DNA of 64,000 nt. Origin: Archilochus colubris. Taxonomy: Eukaryota > Chordata > Aves > Apodiformes > Trochilidae. The DNA is taken from NCBI GenBank assembly GCA_023079485.1, contig CM041104.1, positions 3,039,676-3,103,675 on the forward strand, written 5' to 3'. This document shows, one piece after another, positions 48,731 to 60,900 of the stretch (position 1 is the stretch's first letter; the number at the start of each line of letters is the position of its first letter). Both the position numbers and the translations under genes were made by a program. Below the pieces are notes generated by a model, which was given only the letters and a program-made list of their open reading frames with translations, was not told the origin of the DNA and searched no databases.

Positions 48731-51700
48731 GTAAGTGTTTTATTTTTATTTTCTGTTTTAACAGAGACTTCAAGTAGCTTCCTCTAAAAGCCCTGTCAAA
48801 AGCTTGAAGAATTGGACCATACAATAGAAATAATCTTCATTTATTTATAGAACCAAGTCTGCAAAGGAGAATGGACTCAAGTGTTCAGCTTACCACCAAC
48901 TGGGGTTGGCATTCGGGGAAGGGTGAAAAGCAAGTGGAGTAGATGTATTTAAAAGGACCTGCTTTATCTCTAGGGCACTTAAAAGAGGATAACTATTAAA
49001 ATTGTTGCACAATAAGGAAGGAAATATTTGACAGGACCTTTAAATCTTGTTTGCACTCTGTGACAAACTTTACTGGTGCCAACAGAACTACTCACTTTTA
49101 CATTCCAGTAGGTGATAACTTTAGCTGGGCACTCAGATGGTCCTTATAGCCCACCATCAATAACAGGAGTTTTCCTTTCTTTCTCTTTTCTTCTACTGTT
49201 TGATGACCACCTACTATGTGTTTCTCTGCTGGTTTGTCCCATGCCCCACCTCCTTCCTTCAGAATTTGCCCCAATGGGACAAAGATATTCATGTCTATTT
49301 GATCAAGACAACTTGTTACAGCCAGCTCAGCAAATTTACCTGATTTCCCCTGGCACCATCGTTGTCACCATGGATCTGGATGCACCAACCTCCTGCTGGG
49401 ACATCAGCACATCAGAAAAATCCTGGACTCCTCCAAGGCTACACCCAGTCACTTTTTTCCCTGCATGTCTCTGATGGGCAGCACTAATTCTTTCGGTGTG
49501 GTCCTTCAAAGACCACAGTCCAATTTTAAATATAAGGTGGCTGTTGCCTCCCCAGAGGTTCACCCATGTTGAACTCTCTGCCATAGCAACTAAGCTAACA
49601 CATAAACAATAAACTATTTGGGGTATCAACTTGTATTTTTCTAAGCAGGATGCTGATACTTAAACACAACGACTAAAATACTGCAGTGATTTCAGTATTG
49701 CCCTTTCTGTGGGTGCATTTAAAGACTTCAGTCTGGTGCATTTCTTAATAGCTCAGCTCTTGCAGGGAAAGGATTAAGTAAAAAAAAAAATCCTTAAATC
49801 CTTTTTTTTTTCCTTTTAATCTTGTGCTTTATGGCAGAGAAATTCAAAAGAACGTAACTCGCAGCTATACTTAGAAGTGGTTTTTTTTTTTAAATCTACA
49901 AGTACATTTTTAAAAAGCTTAGGAATGAGAAAGACAACTAAAGAAACTAAGGAGTTAGTGAGATATCTGGATTGTATTTAACGTTAGCAAGAATTAATGC
50001 ACTATATTATTATTGTATCACACTGTATTACTATTTCTATTATTTTAAAATGTGCTTTATTCTACCAGCACAGTTTGGGGATTTCTTTTAATTTATTAAC
50101 ATGTAAGAAAGACTCCTTCAGAATCGTAGCCTAGGCAAAGGGGGGCAATGTGCTATTTGTTTGGGTTTTTTTTTAACTTTGGACAACAAAAGTAAAGGAA
50201 CTACAGAACAGAGGCACAGATACCACAAAGTACATCCCAACAACCAGAGCAAACCACTCAGTCCCAACAAAGGATAGATCTGGCCAAGAAGGAAAATGTT
50301 CCTTTGTCACTTGTGTGTCATCATTAGCTTCTGGATTTGCTTGATGATGAGCACCTTGTTGATGTGCTTCAGTAAGAATATGACCAAGAAAATGGAAAAC
50401 TTTCCACTTAATACCCCAGTTGGTTCCACACTGTAACTGACTGTCCTGCCAGGTCCAGTCCTGGCCCACATTGCAGCTGTCATTGCCAAAAGCTCTCCCC
50501 AAGAGGACTCTGGCTTTGACACTGACTTTTAGCCATCATCTTCCCCCTTTCCCCCTTCCTCCCCCTTCATTTCTGCTTTGTTTTAGTGATGTAGAAACAT
50601 TGCAACACTGGTCAGAGCTGCAGGATCAATAAAGCAGAGGAAGAGAGGAAGAAAGAGCCTCATTCCCATCTGCATCGTCCATCACTGGCAAACCTGGGAG
50701 CTGAGTTCTGCTGCCAGAATTCCATTTTTTCACTTGACAAAAAGCCTCTTGTGGAGCCTGCTTGTAGAGAGACCTAAAACCTTATATACATTAAAGCAAC
50801 TGGATTGATACCCTGTCAGATGAAGAGAATCTCTCTTTATCTGGTGAGAGTTAATGATGATTTATGAGGCAGAACAGGCAGGTCCCAGGACATATTTGCA
50901 AGGACCTGTCAATCAGGAAAAAAATTTCTCCAGAGATTTAGACTAAGCTTATTTCATACTTTTTATTTAGAAGACATGAGAGGACAGTGAGACTTCAGTT
51001 TGAAGTGTCTCTCAGGTAACACGAAGCTTTAGAAAGATGAAAGGCTAGATGAAAAAGGACCTCTTAAGGCCTGAGTACAATCCCATATCATCACAGAAAT
51101 GCCACTAAGGAAACAGGTGTAAGTTAACGGGATTTGGGGGATGGTAGAATAAACATGAGAGCTTGTAGGAAACATTCCTGGTGAAAAGGACAGCCTGAAA
51201 TTCAATAAATGCAGAGTACTGCCTTAGATCTCAATCAAAACACAACTAAACACCTTCAAATAATTGAATTCATGATCTCAAATTTCTGACACTCACACAG
51301 CAGACCCCTGGATCTGCTGACCCATTAGGGTAGGACTCTTTGCTCAAAGTAAATATGCCCATTTCAATCAGGCACCCTGGACTGCCTTCAAAATCAAAGG
51401 AGAGAAGCAAGGATTTTTAGGGTGTGCTTCTTCCTTGTGTTAGTGCAGCAGTCAGGTGAATCACCCTGTGAAAGCTTCCACTCCTCTAGTGAGTCCAGCA
51501 ACACATCCACTCCATGACCTCTAAAGCTCAGAGGGATGAACCCCCTTTAAATGACCATCCCACTGTCTGCCAAAGGCTCATTCAGGGGAGGCTGAACCCC
51601 AAGAGATTTAATAAGCTTCTCTGATTTTTAAAACTGTCTTGCCTGTGTTTTAGTTATCACCTCCTTAGATCCATAGCTGTTGTTAAAGGGAAGTTGGAAG

Positions 51701-52115
51701 GATAGAGGATGAGTAGCAGGGTCATCCTCCTGTGAAACAGGGTTTGAGGGAGCCAGGTGCTGTCTGAGATGCACTTCAGGATGTGCAAGCAGGCTGGAAA
51801 ACCAGCTCCATTTAGACTTTGATTAGCAAACACATGCAGTTTGGACCATCTTCTTTGAGTGTGTCCAGACTGACAGCTAAAGAGACCCAAGAGAGTCTGG
51901 CAGACCACAGGAGTACGGGAAACGCTTCCAGGAACCTCGCTTAAAGATCACTTCTCATATTCACTTTGACAGATCAGTGTCTGCCCAGAAGGATGTGGCA
52001 GGGGGGTCCAAAGCACTGGGCTTGCAGTGTTTAAAGCTCTTAGCTAATGGTCTCATCAGTAGAAGCCACCAGATATTCAGCTCAGACACACACCACACAC
52101 TCCTGCCCTGCGAGG

Positions 52116-52132
52116 CTGCGGATGCTCCGCAG
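52116..52132. repeat. GC-rich perfect hairpin
   Basis: CTGCGGA and TCCGCAG form a perfect 7-bp inverted repeat around the three bases TGC. The hairpin contains two CpGs in an otherwise CpG-poor region. The purpose is unknown. Confidence 0.85.
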
Positions 52133-53295
52133 TTGGGGTTCTGTAACCACCAGAAAGATGTTCAGCCTCTGCTCCCTCAGGAGGCTCTTCCAGAACCCTT
52201 CCTTTAGAATAAACCTTGCAGACAGTGAGTGTGTGGCTGCTTGGGGTGTGGGAAACCAATATTAATCACCTCTAAAAAAACAAACCCTCTTGTGTTCAAG
52301 TGACAACAGTCTGTAGAAAACCAGAGCTGGGGCTGTATCAGCCCCGCTTGCTGAGACTTATAGCAGAGCAGCAGGAACTTGCTGCAAGGACTCTCACACA
52401 GTGCTTTTAGATCAGAAAACCAGAAAAGAATCTGCCTTCCCTGCTTGAATTATACATATAAGCTTTCTTTCTGTATTCCCTTAAAATAAAACAAACTTCA
52501 CAGAAGAGAACCAACATTTACAGATCTTCTTCCACTGCAGGACACAGCAGAGGGGAACCCTACCTGGGCAAGACACACCTCACAGGGTGAACAGAAAAAG
52601 TGAACAGAAAACCAGGGTGTCTACCAAAGACACAGCCTGTGCCCTACAGTCTGTATTCACACTACAGTGCAAGGCTGTAAAACACCCTGAAAAATCAGTA
52701 AGGATGAAACAGGACCCTCACTCTCCTCCATGGCCTGTTGGCTAGAGGAATTCTGATGGTTATACCTCTCCTCCAACCAGATTTTCCTGTGCAACCTTAA
52801 CATTTAATATAATTTTTGTCTCTGCAATAAAGATTTTCTTCTGGCCTTGCTCCCTGCAGTTACACAGCCCATTTCTCTTTGTCACTTGAGCAGAACCATA
52901 CCTCCATGGCAAGTTTATCATTGCAGAAAGTGAAAAGCAGGGAGGAGAAACACCCACTGTTCAAACTAATGACTCAGTTGATTGATGTCAGAATGTAGCA
53001 TCAGCTGAGTTTTGTTACTCCAGCTTTTTCTACCATTGGGTAGAAACTTCCCCCACTCCAAAAAGATGCAAATACATGCATACTTCTTTCATTGGGCATT
53101 AAGGGGTCCTCTTGGGAACAGCAGTCAACAAATGTTAAGGTATGAAAGCAATCTGTTCATGTCTGTCTACTCTGTGGCCACCAAAGGTAAGACCAAGAAA
53201 CAGAAAAACATCCTTCATTGCATTTGGGCCACATTTATTTGCCTGTATTTCTTGTAATTAACATAATAAAATAACAACAACAACTAATTAATAAT

Positions 53296-53300
53296 GATGA
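53296..53300. repeat. Target-site duplication, left copy (GATGA)
   Basis: GATGA directly precedes the TG of the solo LTR and is repeated exactly at 54098-54102. Confidence 0.85.
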
Positions 53301-53423
53301 TGTTACAGTCTGAGGTAACATTTTTGTTTTGGATCCACGAAACAAAGTCCAATGGTAGAAGGGTTGGGTGCAAGCAGACTTGATTTGACAATTGAAACAG
53401 GCAAAATTGTAGAGCCAGGCAAA

Positions 53424-53513
53424 AGAGGGAGAGAGGAAAAGAAGATATAAGAGAGAGAGAAGAGCAGAGAAAAAGGGGTAAGAAAGTGGGAAGAATGAGA
53501 GAGAGAGAGAGTC
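53424..53513. repeat. Purine-rich GA tract inside the solo LTR
   Basis: GAGAG and GGAAAAG units run almost uninterrupted on the plus strand, with three GAGAGAGA runs and few pyrimidines. This would be CT-rich in the LTR's presumed sense strand. Confidence 0.88.
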
Positions 53514-53539
53514 ACCACCAGGGGCCCAAGCTGTCCAGT

Positions 53540-53603
53540 GATGGCTCTGATTGCTGGACAGGATCCTGATGGCTCAGGATGGCTCTGATCCTGGACAGGA
53601 TCC
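53540..53603. repeat. Short direct repeat pair in the solo LTR
   Basis: 'gatggctctgat' plus 'ctggacaggatcc' occurs at 53540-53566 and again at 53578-53603 with one base less between the halves. The spacer (tgatggctcag) repeats part of the unit. The inverted pair CTGTCCAG (53531-53538) and CTGGACAG (53554-53561) overlaps the first copy. Confidence 0.85.
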
Positions 53604-54097
53604 AATGCAAACCAGCAGTGGGTCAAGAGACAACAAAACAGCCACAGCATGGACAGCCACATCTATACCCCTGAGTTCCTTTTGTTCCAAGGGGCAGATG
53701 TCAGTCAGTTGGCACAGAACCCAGGTCCATTGGCATCAGAGCCATTGCAGAGAGGCTCAGCTGGAGGGGGCAGCTCCCACAGAAGGGTGCAGTCCCCCAC
53801 CCACCTTCCAGGCACCACTCCCCACTCTGTCCCAGCCACCTCAGCCAGGTACATCAGCATCAGTACAATCAAGGTGGCTTCCTCCACCCTGGCCTGGGGA
53901 ATTGTCCCCAGAGGGACATCCCAGCATTGACAGCCCACAGAAAAGGGGAGTATTCTCCACCCAGTAGTTCTTATTTCTTCCCGAGGTGTCACCCTCTGCT
54001 TAGTTCTGGCCAGCCAGGTCCCTCACCCTAGCCAGGGCTGTTTGCTTAAAATTGCTCTTTTGAGACAAATGCAAATCAGTGAGGTCAGACTCTCACA

Positions 54098-54102
54098 GAT
54101 GA
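54098..54102. repeat. Target-site duplication, right copy (GATGA)
   Basis: Exact copy of the 5 bases at 53296-53300, directly after the terminal CA of the LTR. Confidence 0.85.
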
Positions 54103-57100
54103 CGATGCCAAAGACTGGTCTGGCCTTTCTGCCTCTGCTGCCAACCTTCCACAGCCCAGCCATGCCCCAGAGTGACCCTCCTATCAAGTTGTCCAAAAAT
54201 TAAAATAAACCACCTCTAATTCCAGAGTCAACTTCAGTGCTGCATCTCCTGAAAGCCCAGTGCAAAACACTATGAAACCTTAGAACAAAAACTGTTCTTT
54301 CTGGAGGGCTCTTATCTTAAGGGAGATGATTTAGAAAGAGTGAAATCACCATGTGTAGGTAACATCACATGGGCCACAGCATCTGCTCCCATACATTTAA
54401 TTACTTCAAGGGAAGACAAATTGGTCCCTGTGATAGTATTACATTGGATAATTCTTCTCAAGAAGGAAATCCATGCTATTGTGTTTTGTAAAAGTCTAAA
54501 GGATTGTAAGACAACAACAAAGATTGCAAAAGACCTTGTATATCTTCCATAAAGAAAACTACTAGATAACTGCTGCTGATCGAGGTATAATAAAACAACC
54601 TTCTTCTTGCCTGGCTGGATCTGGTCCATTACTTTTTACCTAATGCTTTCTTTATTTTTATTTTAGATTTCAGGCACATTATAAACACCTTGCAGGGAAC
54701 GGATGCCCGAGTGCTGAGATTTAACACCATCAGGGCTTCAGCAGCTCTGACGTGCAGGAGAGGAAAGTCACAAAGTCATGGATTGTGCAGCAGATTTTCT
54801 TTTCTCTCCCCTTTTTTTATTTTTTTTGTTTAAATTAAACTCTTTGTATAAATAGTCATTCTGTCTGATTATATAATCTCCCACATTTAGATCGTCTGTG
54901 TTGCAACCATGGCAACTCCCTGAGCCGAACACATTCGGTTCAAATTTCTTTCTAAATTTGCTGATGAGGGTGAAGAAACAGCTTTGGAAACCCTTCTCAG
55001 ACAACCTACATTTGTTCTCTGCCTGCTCAGTCCAGCTTGGGTTGACAGGACCCAACATAGGCTGAGAGCAAGCATCCATCCCATTCCAGTTTAACTGGTT
55101 GCATCCCTGATACCAGCTACAGATAACAGCAAATTCATTGAGGAAAAGAAATATCTATATTTTATCTAATTCATATTAGATAGAAGGATCAAGCCATGGT
55201 GGAGCTGGAGAATGACATCTCTGAGGCACAGAACAGGCAGCACCCACAGGAGCTGTGCAGATTTTCTCACCAGTGAGCTTCAGCTTTGGTTGGGAAGAAC
55301 AATGCTGAAGCTAAAATGCTCCAAAATTATTTTCCTGTGTGGCTGATAAACCATCTGAAGGTGATTTTGGCTCTCTTGACCACTGATATTTGGTCCTTAT
55401 TTTCTACTTGCAGCATGTGACTCGCTGGTTGGATTAAGGGGAGCAGCTCAGCCACAGAATTACAGAGAATTTGGCCAAACTGCACCAACACTGCAGGAAT
55501 TCCAGATTATAGTTGGATACTGACCCTCTGAGACCCCCACCTCTGCACTGAGTTTTGTAAAAGGATGCCAAGCAAGACCCCACATTGTGTGCAAAGTGGG
55601 AAAAGCCTAAGCAGGTTTTGAATAACAAGTTTAAAATTAATTTAAAAAAAAAGTTTGTTAGGTAACTTTTCTAATTAACCAACCATGATCACTCATTGCA
55701 GTTTTCTATTTATATTGTAAATCGCAGTATTTTATTGAAAAGGATGAATCATCTTATCAAGTCTTTGTTTTTCTTATGGCAGAAACACCCCAGATGAAAC
55801 AAAGTCAGATTTTTCAAGGAATGTGACTGTGAAAATGCTCCTGTGTTGCTCACAACTTCCAACAAGTGCCACAAGCAAAAATCAAATGCAGGACTTTTGC
55901 CTTTGCTTACAGCCCTTCCAAATGTGCTGGGACTGAAATCTTACTGTGCTTGTGATTGGATAAATCCTGGGATCAAGTTGCAGAATTGATGCAAAAAGTT
56001 AAATTGTGCATATGCAGTTGCCCATCTGTCTCCTTCTGTGCCAGGCCAGGCTTTTGTGGACACTGCCAGATAGGACCTGAGAGACTGCAGCCCCAGCTTT
56101 GGTCTAGTAATAAATTTACCTCAGTCTAGAGAACCATTATCCTTCTACAAATATGACAAGGCCAGTAATCTAATCTGGGAAACAAACAACAAAAAAATAT
56201 TCCTTCCTACCCTGTTTAAATCTGCCCAGCAACAAATGGAAGCAAAGGTACCATGTTTCTTTCACATATTCTCAAGCTTCTATGGAATTTAATCTCTTGC
56301 TTCATTTGGATATTTACAAGAATAAATAGACCCAGCCATGCACAGACAATTCATGCTACAATTCCACTTACAAAAAATAAGTGGCAATCAATATCTCATG
56401 TATGCACTGATTTGGATTATACTTAATCAATGATGACACTAAAAAGTTACTTGTATCAATTAATTTCTTTCCAATTACATCTTAATTACTACTCTGGTGA
56501 TTCCAAAGAGGCCTAGATATTGTACTACAAGAACCCATGTATTTTTTTGTCTTACACTGATGTGAGCTTTGACACCATTAAAAGCTGGTCTGCATGCTGC
56601 AGACTGGAGGGAGAACAGAGATTAAATGCCATAATTAATTATGTGCATTTGAAATTGAATAGGAGAAAAACATTAAAAAAAAAAAAAAGGTTGCTGAGCT
56701 TGTACATTAGCAGTGGCTTGTTGCATTAATTTGGTTTCTCAACGATGCTTTCTAATTCCTTTTTCATTACAAGAGGAGAAGGAATACATTTTGCCAGAGC
56801 TAATACTTTTGTGGAGATGCTGGACTCATTTTAAATGTGTCTATTCTCCTACCTGTAGACGATGAATCTCTTTGTTATCTTCTTCCTGGCCTGATAGTGC
56901 CTTGGAGAATTGAATAAACTCAGACATTCAAGGGAATAAGAGTAGCAGCATTAACCTGGCATCCTCACAAACCCACCAGGACTCAGCAGAAGGTGAAGAA
57001 GGTGTTTAAATAAGCAAATAAAAAGCCACCTGAGCCTGGTTTGCAGAATAATGTAGCAGGAGCTTCTCTGGGAGCCAAGTAAACAAATGAATTAATAGAA

Positions 57101-57675
57101 GCCTTAGCCTCTCCTTGGGTATTATTCATGTTTCTTTATTGGGTTGCTCCCTGGAAACCTGGGTAAACTTTGTGACTTTCTTTTTGATCTTCTGTGCCCA
57201 AATCTCCTGCTTTCATGTAATCCTGGAAACCTTTCAAGAAGGCTGCATTCACAGACCAGGCTGTAATTATTTCCATTTGAAAGGGCAGTTGGTGCAAATC
57301 CTGGCTGGAGCAGCTCAGTTGGGTGGCCACAGCTGATTTGATCATGAAAGGGCAGAAAGAAAAAAGATGGGAAGGCTTGTATAAAACTAAAAATGCATAC
57401 CAGGTGTCCAGGCTCATGCTTCAAGAAAAATCTTAAGTGCTAACTCATAAGATATGACTCCCACCTGGGTTTTGCCCCCTGCCACTGCCTAGCCCTGCCC
57501 AAATTGTGATGGCCCACAGGGAGAAACTTTTAGCACTGCCCTGGAGCTCTTATTTGCTGCTGCAGTAGTAGGAGTCCTGTTGAGTTCAGGGGCATTTGCT
57601 GGTTGTCGCCCAAGTAGAAATTAGGCAATATAAAGTCATTTTGCCATGTTGTTGGCAGCTTTTGCTGGCCATGGG
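54103..57675. other. Noncoding stretch with an AT-rich motif island
   Basis: No gene or known transposon was recognised. It includes the homeodomain-motif-dense island at 56341-56660. An open frame of 105 codons at 54312-54629 (minus) has no motif. The rest is AT-leaning unique sequence. Confidence 0.5.
56341..56660. promoter_or_regulatory. Possible conserved noncoding element (speculative)
   Basis: This AT-rich island packs several homeodomain-type cores: TTAATCA (56423), CAATTAATTT (56457), CCAATTAC (56471), TTAATTAC (56482) and the 12-bp palindrome ATAATTAATTAT (56631-56642). A perfect 7-bp hairpin (GTCTGCA TGC TGCAGAC, 56588-56604) lies between them. Developmental enhancers in gene deserts often look like this, but so does plain AT-rich DNA. 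Sequence conservation cannot be judged from one genome. Confidence 0.2.
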
Positions 57676-57942
57676 GACAAAGGTTTTAGCAGGGCCTGTA
57701 GCAAGAGGATGAGGGGTGATGGTCTTCATCTGAAAGAAGGTAAATTTAGACTAGATACTAGGAAGGAAGTTTTTTTACCGTCAAAGCGGTGAGACACTGG
57801 CCCAGGCTGCTCAGAGAAGTGGTAGATTCCCCATCCCTGGAAACATTCAAGGTCAGGTTGGATGGAGATCTGGGCAACCTGGGAGGTTGGACTGGATGAC
57901 CTGGGAAGGCCCTTTCCAATCCAAATCCTTCCATGGTTCTTT
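57676..57942 (+). mobile_element. CR1 LINE 3' fragment, old, group C-like
   Basis: This plus-strand copy reads 'agcaagaggatgaggggtgatgg', then 'gtaaatttagactagatact' (the LDIR region), then 'cactggcccaggctgctcagag' (decayed HWNRLPR). It then reads 'ttggactggatgacctgggaaggccctttccaatcc' (57886-57921) and ends in a decayed tail (ccatggttctttg). The order matches CR1 throughout. It is inactive. Confidence 0.93.
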
Positions 57943-60900
57943 GTTTTCAAGCCTGTACCCAGCATGTAAAGCATTTGCCAACCACAAACTGATCCAGGGG
58001 TGTTTAAAGGCAAAAGTAACAATAACTGTGTATGCTCTGAACGTGGGTTTAGAGCATTTGCTTAGCCAAGCCCCAGTGACTTTTTAAATTTTTTACAGAA
58101 ATGCAATCTTTCACTTCTATCTTTTCCATTGCCTTCAGTCCCCCCTAGTCTGACATCATCCCTTTTTTTTGAGAAATGGAATAAGTTAGTGTTATAATGG
58201 TGCTTCTGATATTCCTGTTATTTCAGGAATCTTCCTATTTTTCCTGTTATTATTCACTCTTTCTTCCTACACACACACTTTGCTATTGCATGGCCAGAGC
58301 CTCCTTACTGCAAAGCTCTATGGGTGACATTACCTTGCACAGTACATTTGTCCTCTGTTAAGGTAAATACAGAGGTAAATGCATGAGTCTGAGCATCAAA
58401 CCTTAATGCATTCTTCTGGCAACACCTATATTTTTCTATGCACATGACACAGCAATCTTATGATTAGAAACAGAAGAACATACTCATTAGTGTCCCTTGG
58501 GAAACTGCCCTGAGTTTCAGTATTAGAAGGTTTAGTTCTCTTAACAGCTTCACTAGGAAAGAGCAGTTCACTGGGAAATTTGTCACTGGTGCTGGGTTTT
58601 GCTGGCTGGATTTGTATCACTTTAGATTGGCTCTGACCTGCTGGCTCAGGTAAAGCCTGAGAACAAACTGCTCCTGGGGAGGTGGAGGAGAGGATATCAT
58701 AGGACTTGGACATGGAATTAGTTCAGTACCCTGACAAAAAAACCACAGTGCCAAAACTCAGATATATGCAAAATATGAAAGAAATATAAATCAAAGCAGA
58801 GGCTGTTCCCATGAGGAGCTGAGCATTTTCTAGCAGTAATCAGCATGGTAGATAAAATATCAAACTATTCCCCTGCAGTTTTCCCCCGCCCAGTATTCAT
58901 TCCAGAAGCAGGAACAGAATGAATGAATAAAATTACTATGATGATTTCATATTTCTAACTACATAGAGGCCATTTGGATATCCTGGTGTTGTAACAGTTG
59001 GTAATTTTTGAGTTCCTAATGGCCTCTGCAAGGTTGGCCCAATAACACTGCAAAAATAAGTAGGTAAAGACGACCATTGCTATTAGGAGTAGACCTTACA
59101 AAAGGAATTACTTCATGTAACTCATATTTCATGGAGGCAAATGAAATCTCAAATGTCCTATAATTATAATAATTATTTCTACATGATGTTTAATTACTCT
59201 ACCTAATGAGCCAGCAGTACTATAATGGACAGGTAAAGCTCTGCTGAGATTCTCTTTCTTGGTAATTTGGTTTTCAAAGGAAGGAGGAGAATTTCCTGTT
59301 TACCACAGCACAGGATTAAGTCAAATCACAAATTCTATGGTTTCCAAAAGGTGATTAGTTGTGGCTGTCAGGCTCCTGCAAATCACTGCTCATGTCACAG
59401 AGTTCAGCTGTGCACAAAACTCTTGCTCCTGAAAGTACTTGTGTGAGCAAGGTGGATGTAATGAGAGGCCTGGGACAAAAGGAGAAATCCATTAAGATGC
59501 TCTGGAAACAACATTTCTAACAAAATGTAATATGTCAAACTGTGGTTTAAATTAACAAAAATGCATTATTTTGATTTGGATGTGAAGGATGAATGGGGTC
59601 TGGACACATAAACACAAGAAGGGACCACTGAAAACTCCTGATGACCCTCACCTTCACATGGATCCCTATCCAAGCAGCACCAACAGTCAGGGGCCAGGCT
59701 TGCTTTACCAGCTAAAAATTCAAATATTTGTTCCCTCAGTCATTCTCTCTCTCATTTCACCTCCAATATTCCAAAACTCCAAAATTCCTTCTGAAAAGGA
59801 CAAAACAGTTTGGGAAGCAGGATCCAGGATTTTTAGTCTTATACACCAAGTGTTAAAGGACTCACCTGAACCCATAGAAATTCAGGTTCAGTTCCTCCAC
59901 TGCACTGCCCCAGGCAGCAATTTGACAAAAATGCTTCAGGGTTTTTGAGAGTATCTCAGTCCTGTTGAATCTCATCCCATGGCTCTATGCCTCTTGCCAG
60001 CCTGGGGTGAGGGCAAGGAGTTGTGCTCAGGTTCCAACTTCGCTCAAAGAAAGGACATTCAAATCAACCATCACCTTCCCATCCAAAGTGTCCAGCCATG
60101 GTCACAGCATCACCCTCAGACACACTCCAAGCCATATGATGAATTCCCTCCTGCACCCCCTGGTACAGGCACTAAAACTGAGATGGTACCAGCCCTACCT
60201 ACCATGGTGTGGGAGCTAGCACTGGTACTAACTGTGTAAAATCCTCATTTCAGGCAGCTGAGAGCTGTGCACGAACACCAAGATTCCTGAGGCAAAAAAA
60301 TTGATACTGAAAGGCTGCAGATGTTGGTTTCTTGTGATCCCATTTTAAAATGAAAGAGAAACAAAGTGTAGGAATTCCAGAGTCAGAGAATCTGAAGGTG
60401 AAGTGTCCTAGAAAGCAAGAGCAAAAGTAGAGTAGTCCTTGGATTTTTTGTTTTAATGAGTAGGAGCATGGTGACATTTGCAAAATGCCATATACTTCAG
60501 CCTCATGTAAAGATGAAATCTGGGTTCCATCTTTCAAAAAGCTGCCCTGAAGCCCTCTGAGCTGGGGAGGGACCACACTGCCCACAGGTATGACAAAGAC
60601 ATTCCCCTTACACTCAAGTATTCAAGAAATTTTTGCTTAAAATTAATTCATAGACTCTGCTGAGTCCAGCTGCTCAGTCACCCAGACCTAGGAGGAAACA
60701 ACCTGTTTATGAAGAATTTACCCTAGCAATGGGTTTTCATTTTAGCAATACAAAATTCTAATTTTAAGACCATCAGATTTCTTCCAGGCTGCAGGTGAAC
60801 CCAAGCTGCAGAAACAGAGCCAGGTTTCCTTTTAGGTTGAAGTATCAAAACTGCTGACAATTAAACTTAATTGTATGAATAAGCTCCTTAACAGAATGCA

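Larger units (their letters stand above)
43719..53295. other. Long noncoding stretch without interspersed repeats
   Basis: About 9.6 kb with no CR1 or LTR recognised. It holds low-complexity tracts (44048, 45391, 46654, 48013), the exon-like interval at 48629-48730 and a GC hairpin at 52116-52132. Open frames of up to about 136 codons (48006-48416) start in simple sequence and show no motif. Confidence 0.5.
53301..54097 (-). mobile_element. Solo LTR of an endogenous retrovirus, family unresolved
   Basis: This 797-base segment starts with TG, ends with CA, and is flanked by the perfect 5-bp duplication GATGA (53296-53300 and 54098-54102). These are the hallmarks of retroviral integration followed by LTR-LTR recombination. 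No internal retroviral gene, primer-binding site or polypurine tract adjoins it. The minus orientation is preferred because that strand begins TGTGAGAG and ends CTGTAACA after a C/T-rich segment, but I see no clear AATAAA on it, so orientation is uncertain. It contains a purine-rich tract (53424-53513), a 26/27-bp direct repeat (53540-53603) and fortuitous open frames on both strands (53551-53967 plus, 53705-53992 minus). The 5-bp duplication does not settle the class. Confidence 0.85.

Noticed and set aside
53551..53992. Overlapping 138- and 95-codon frames on both strands
   Set aside because: Both lie inside the solo LTR and have no viral or cellular motif. LTRs of this kind do not normally encode protein.
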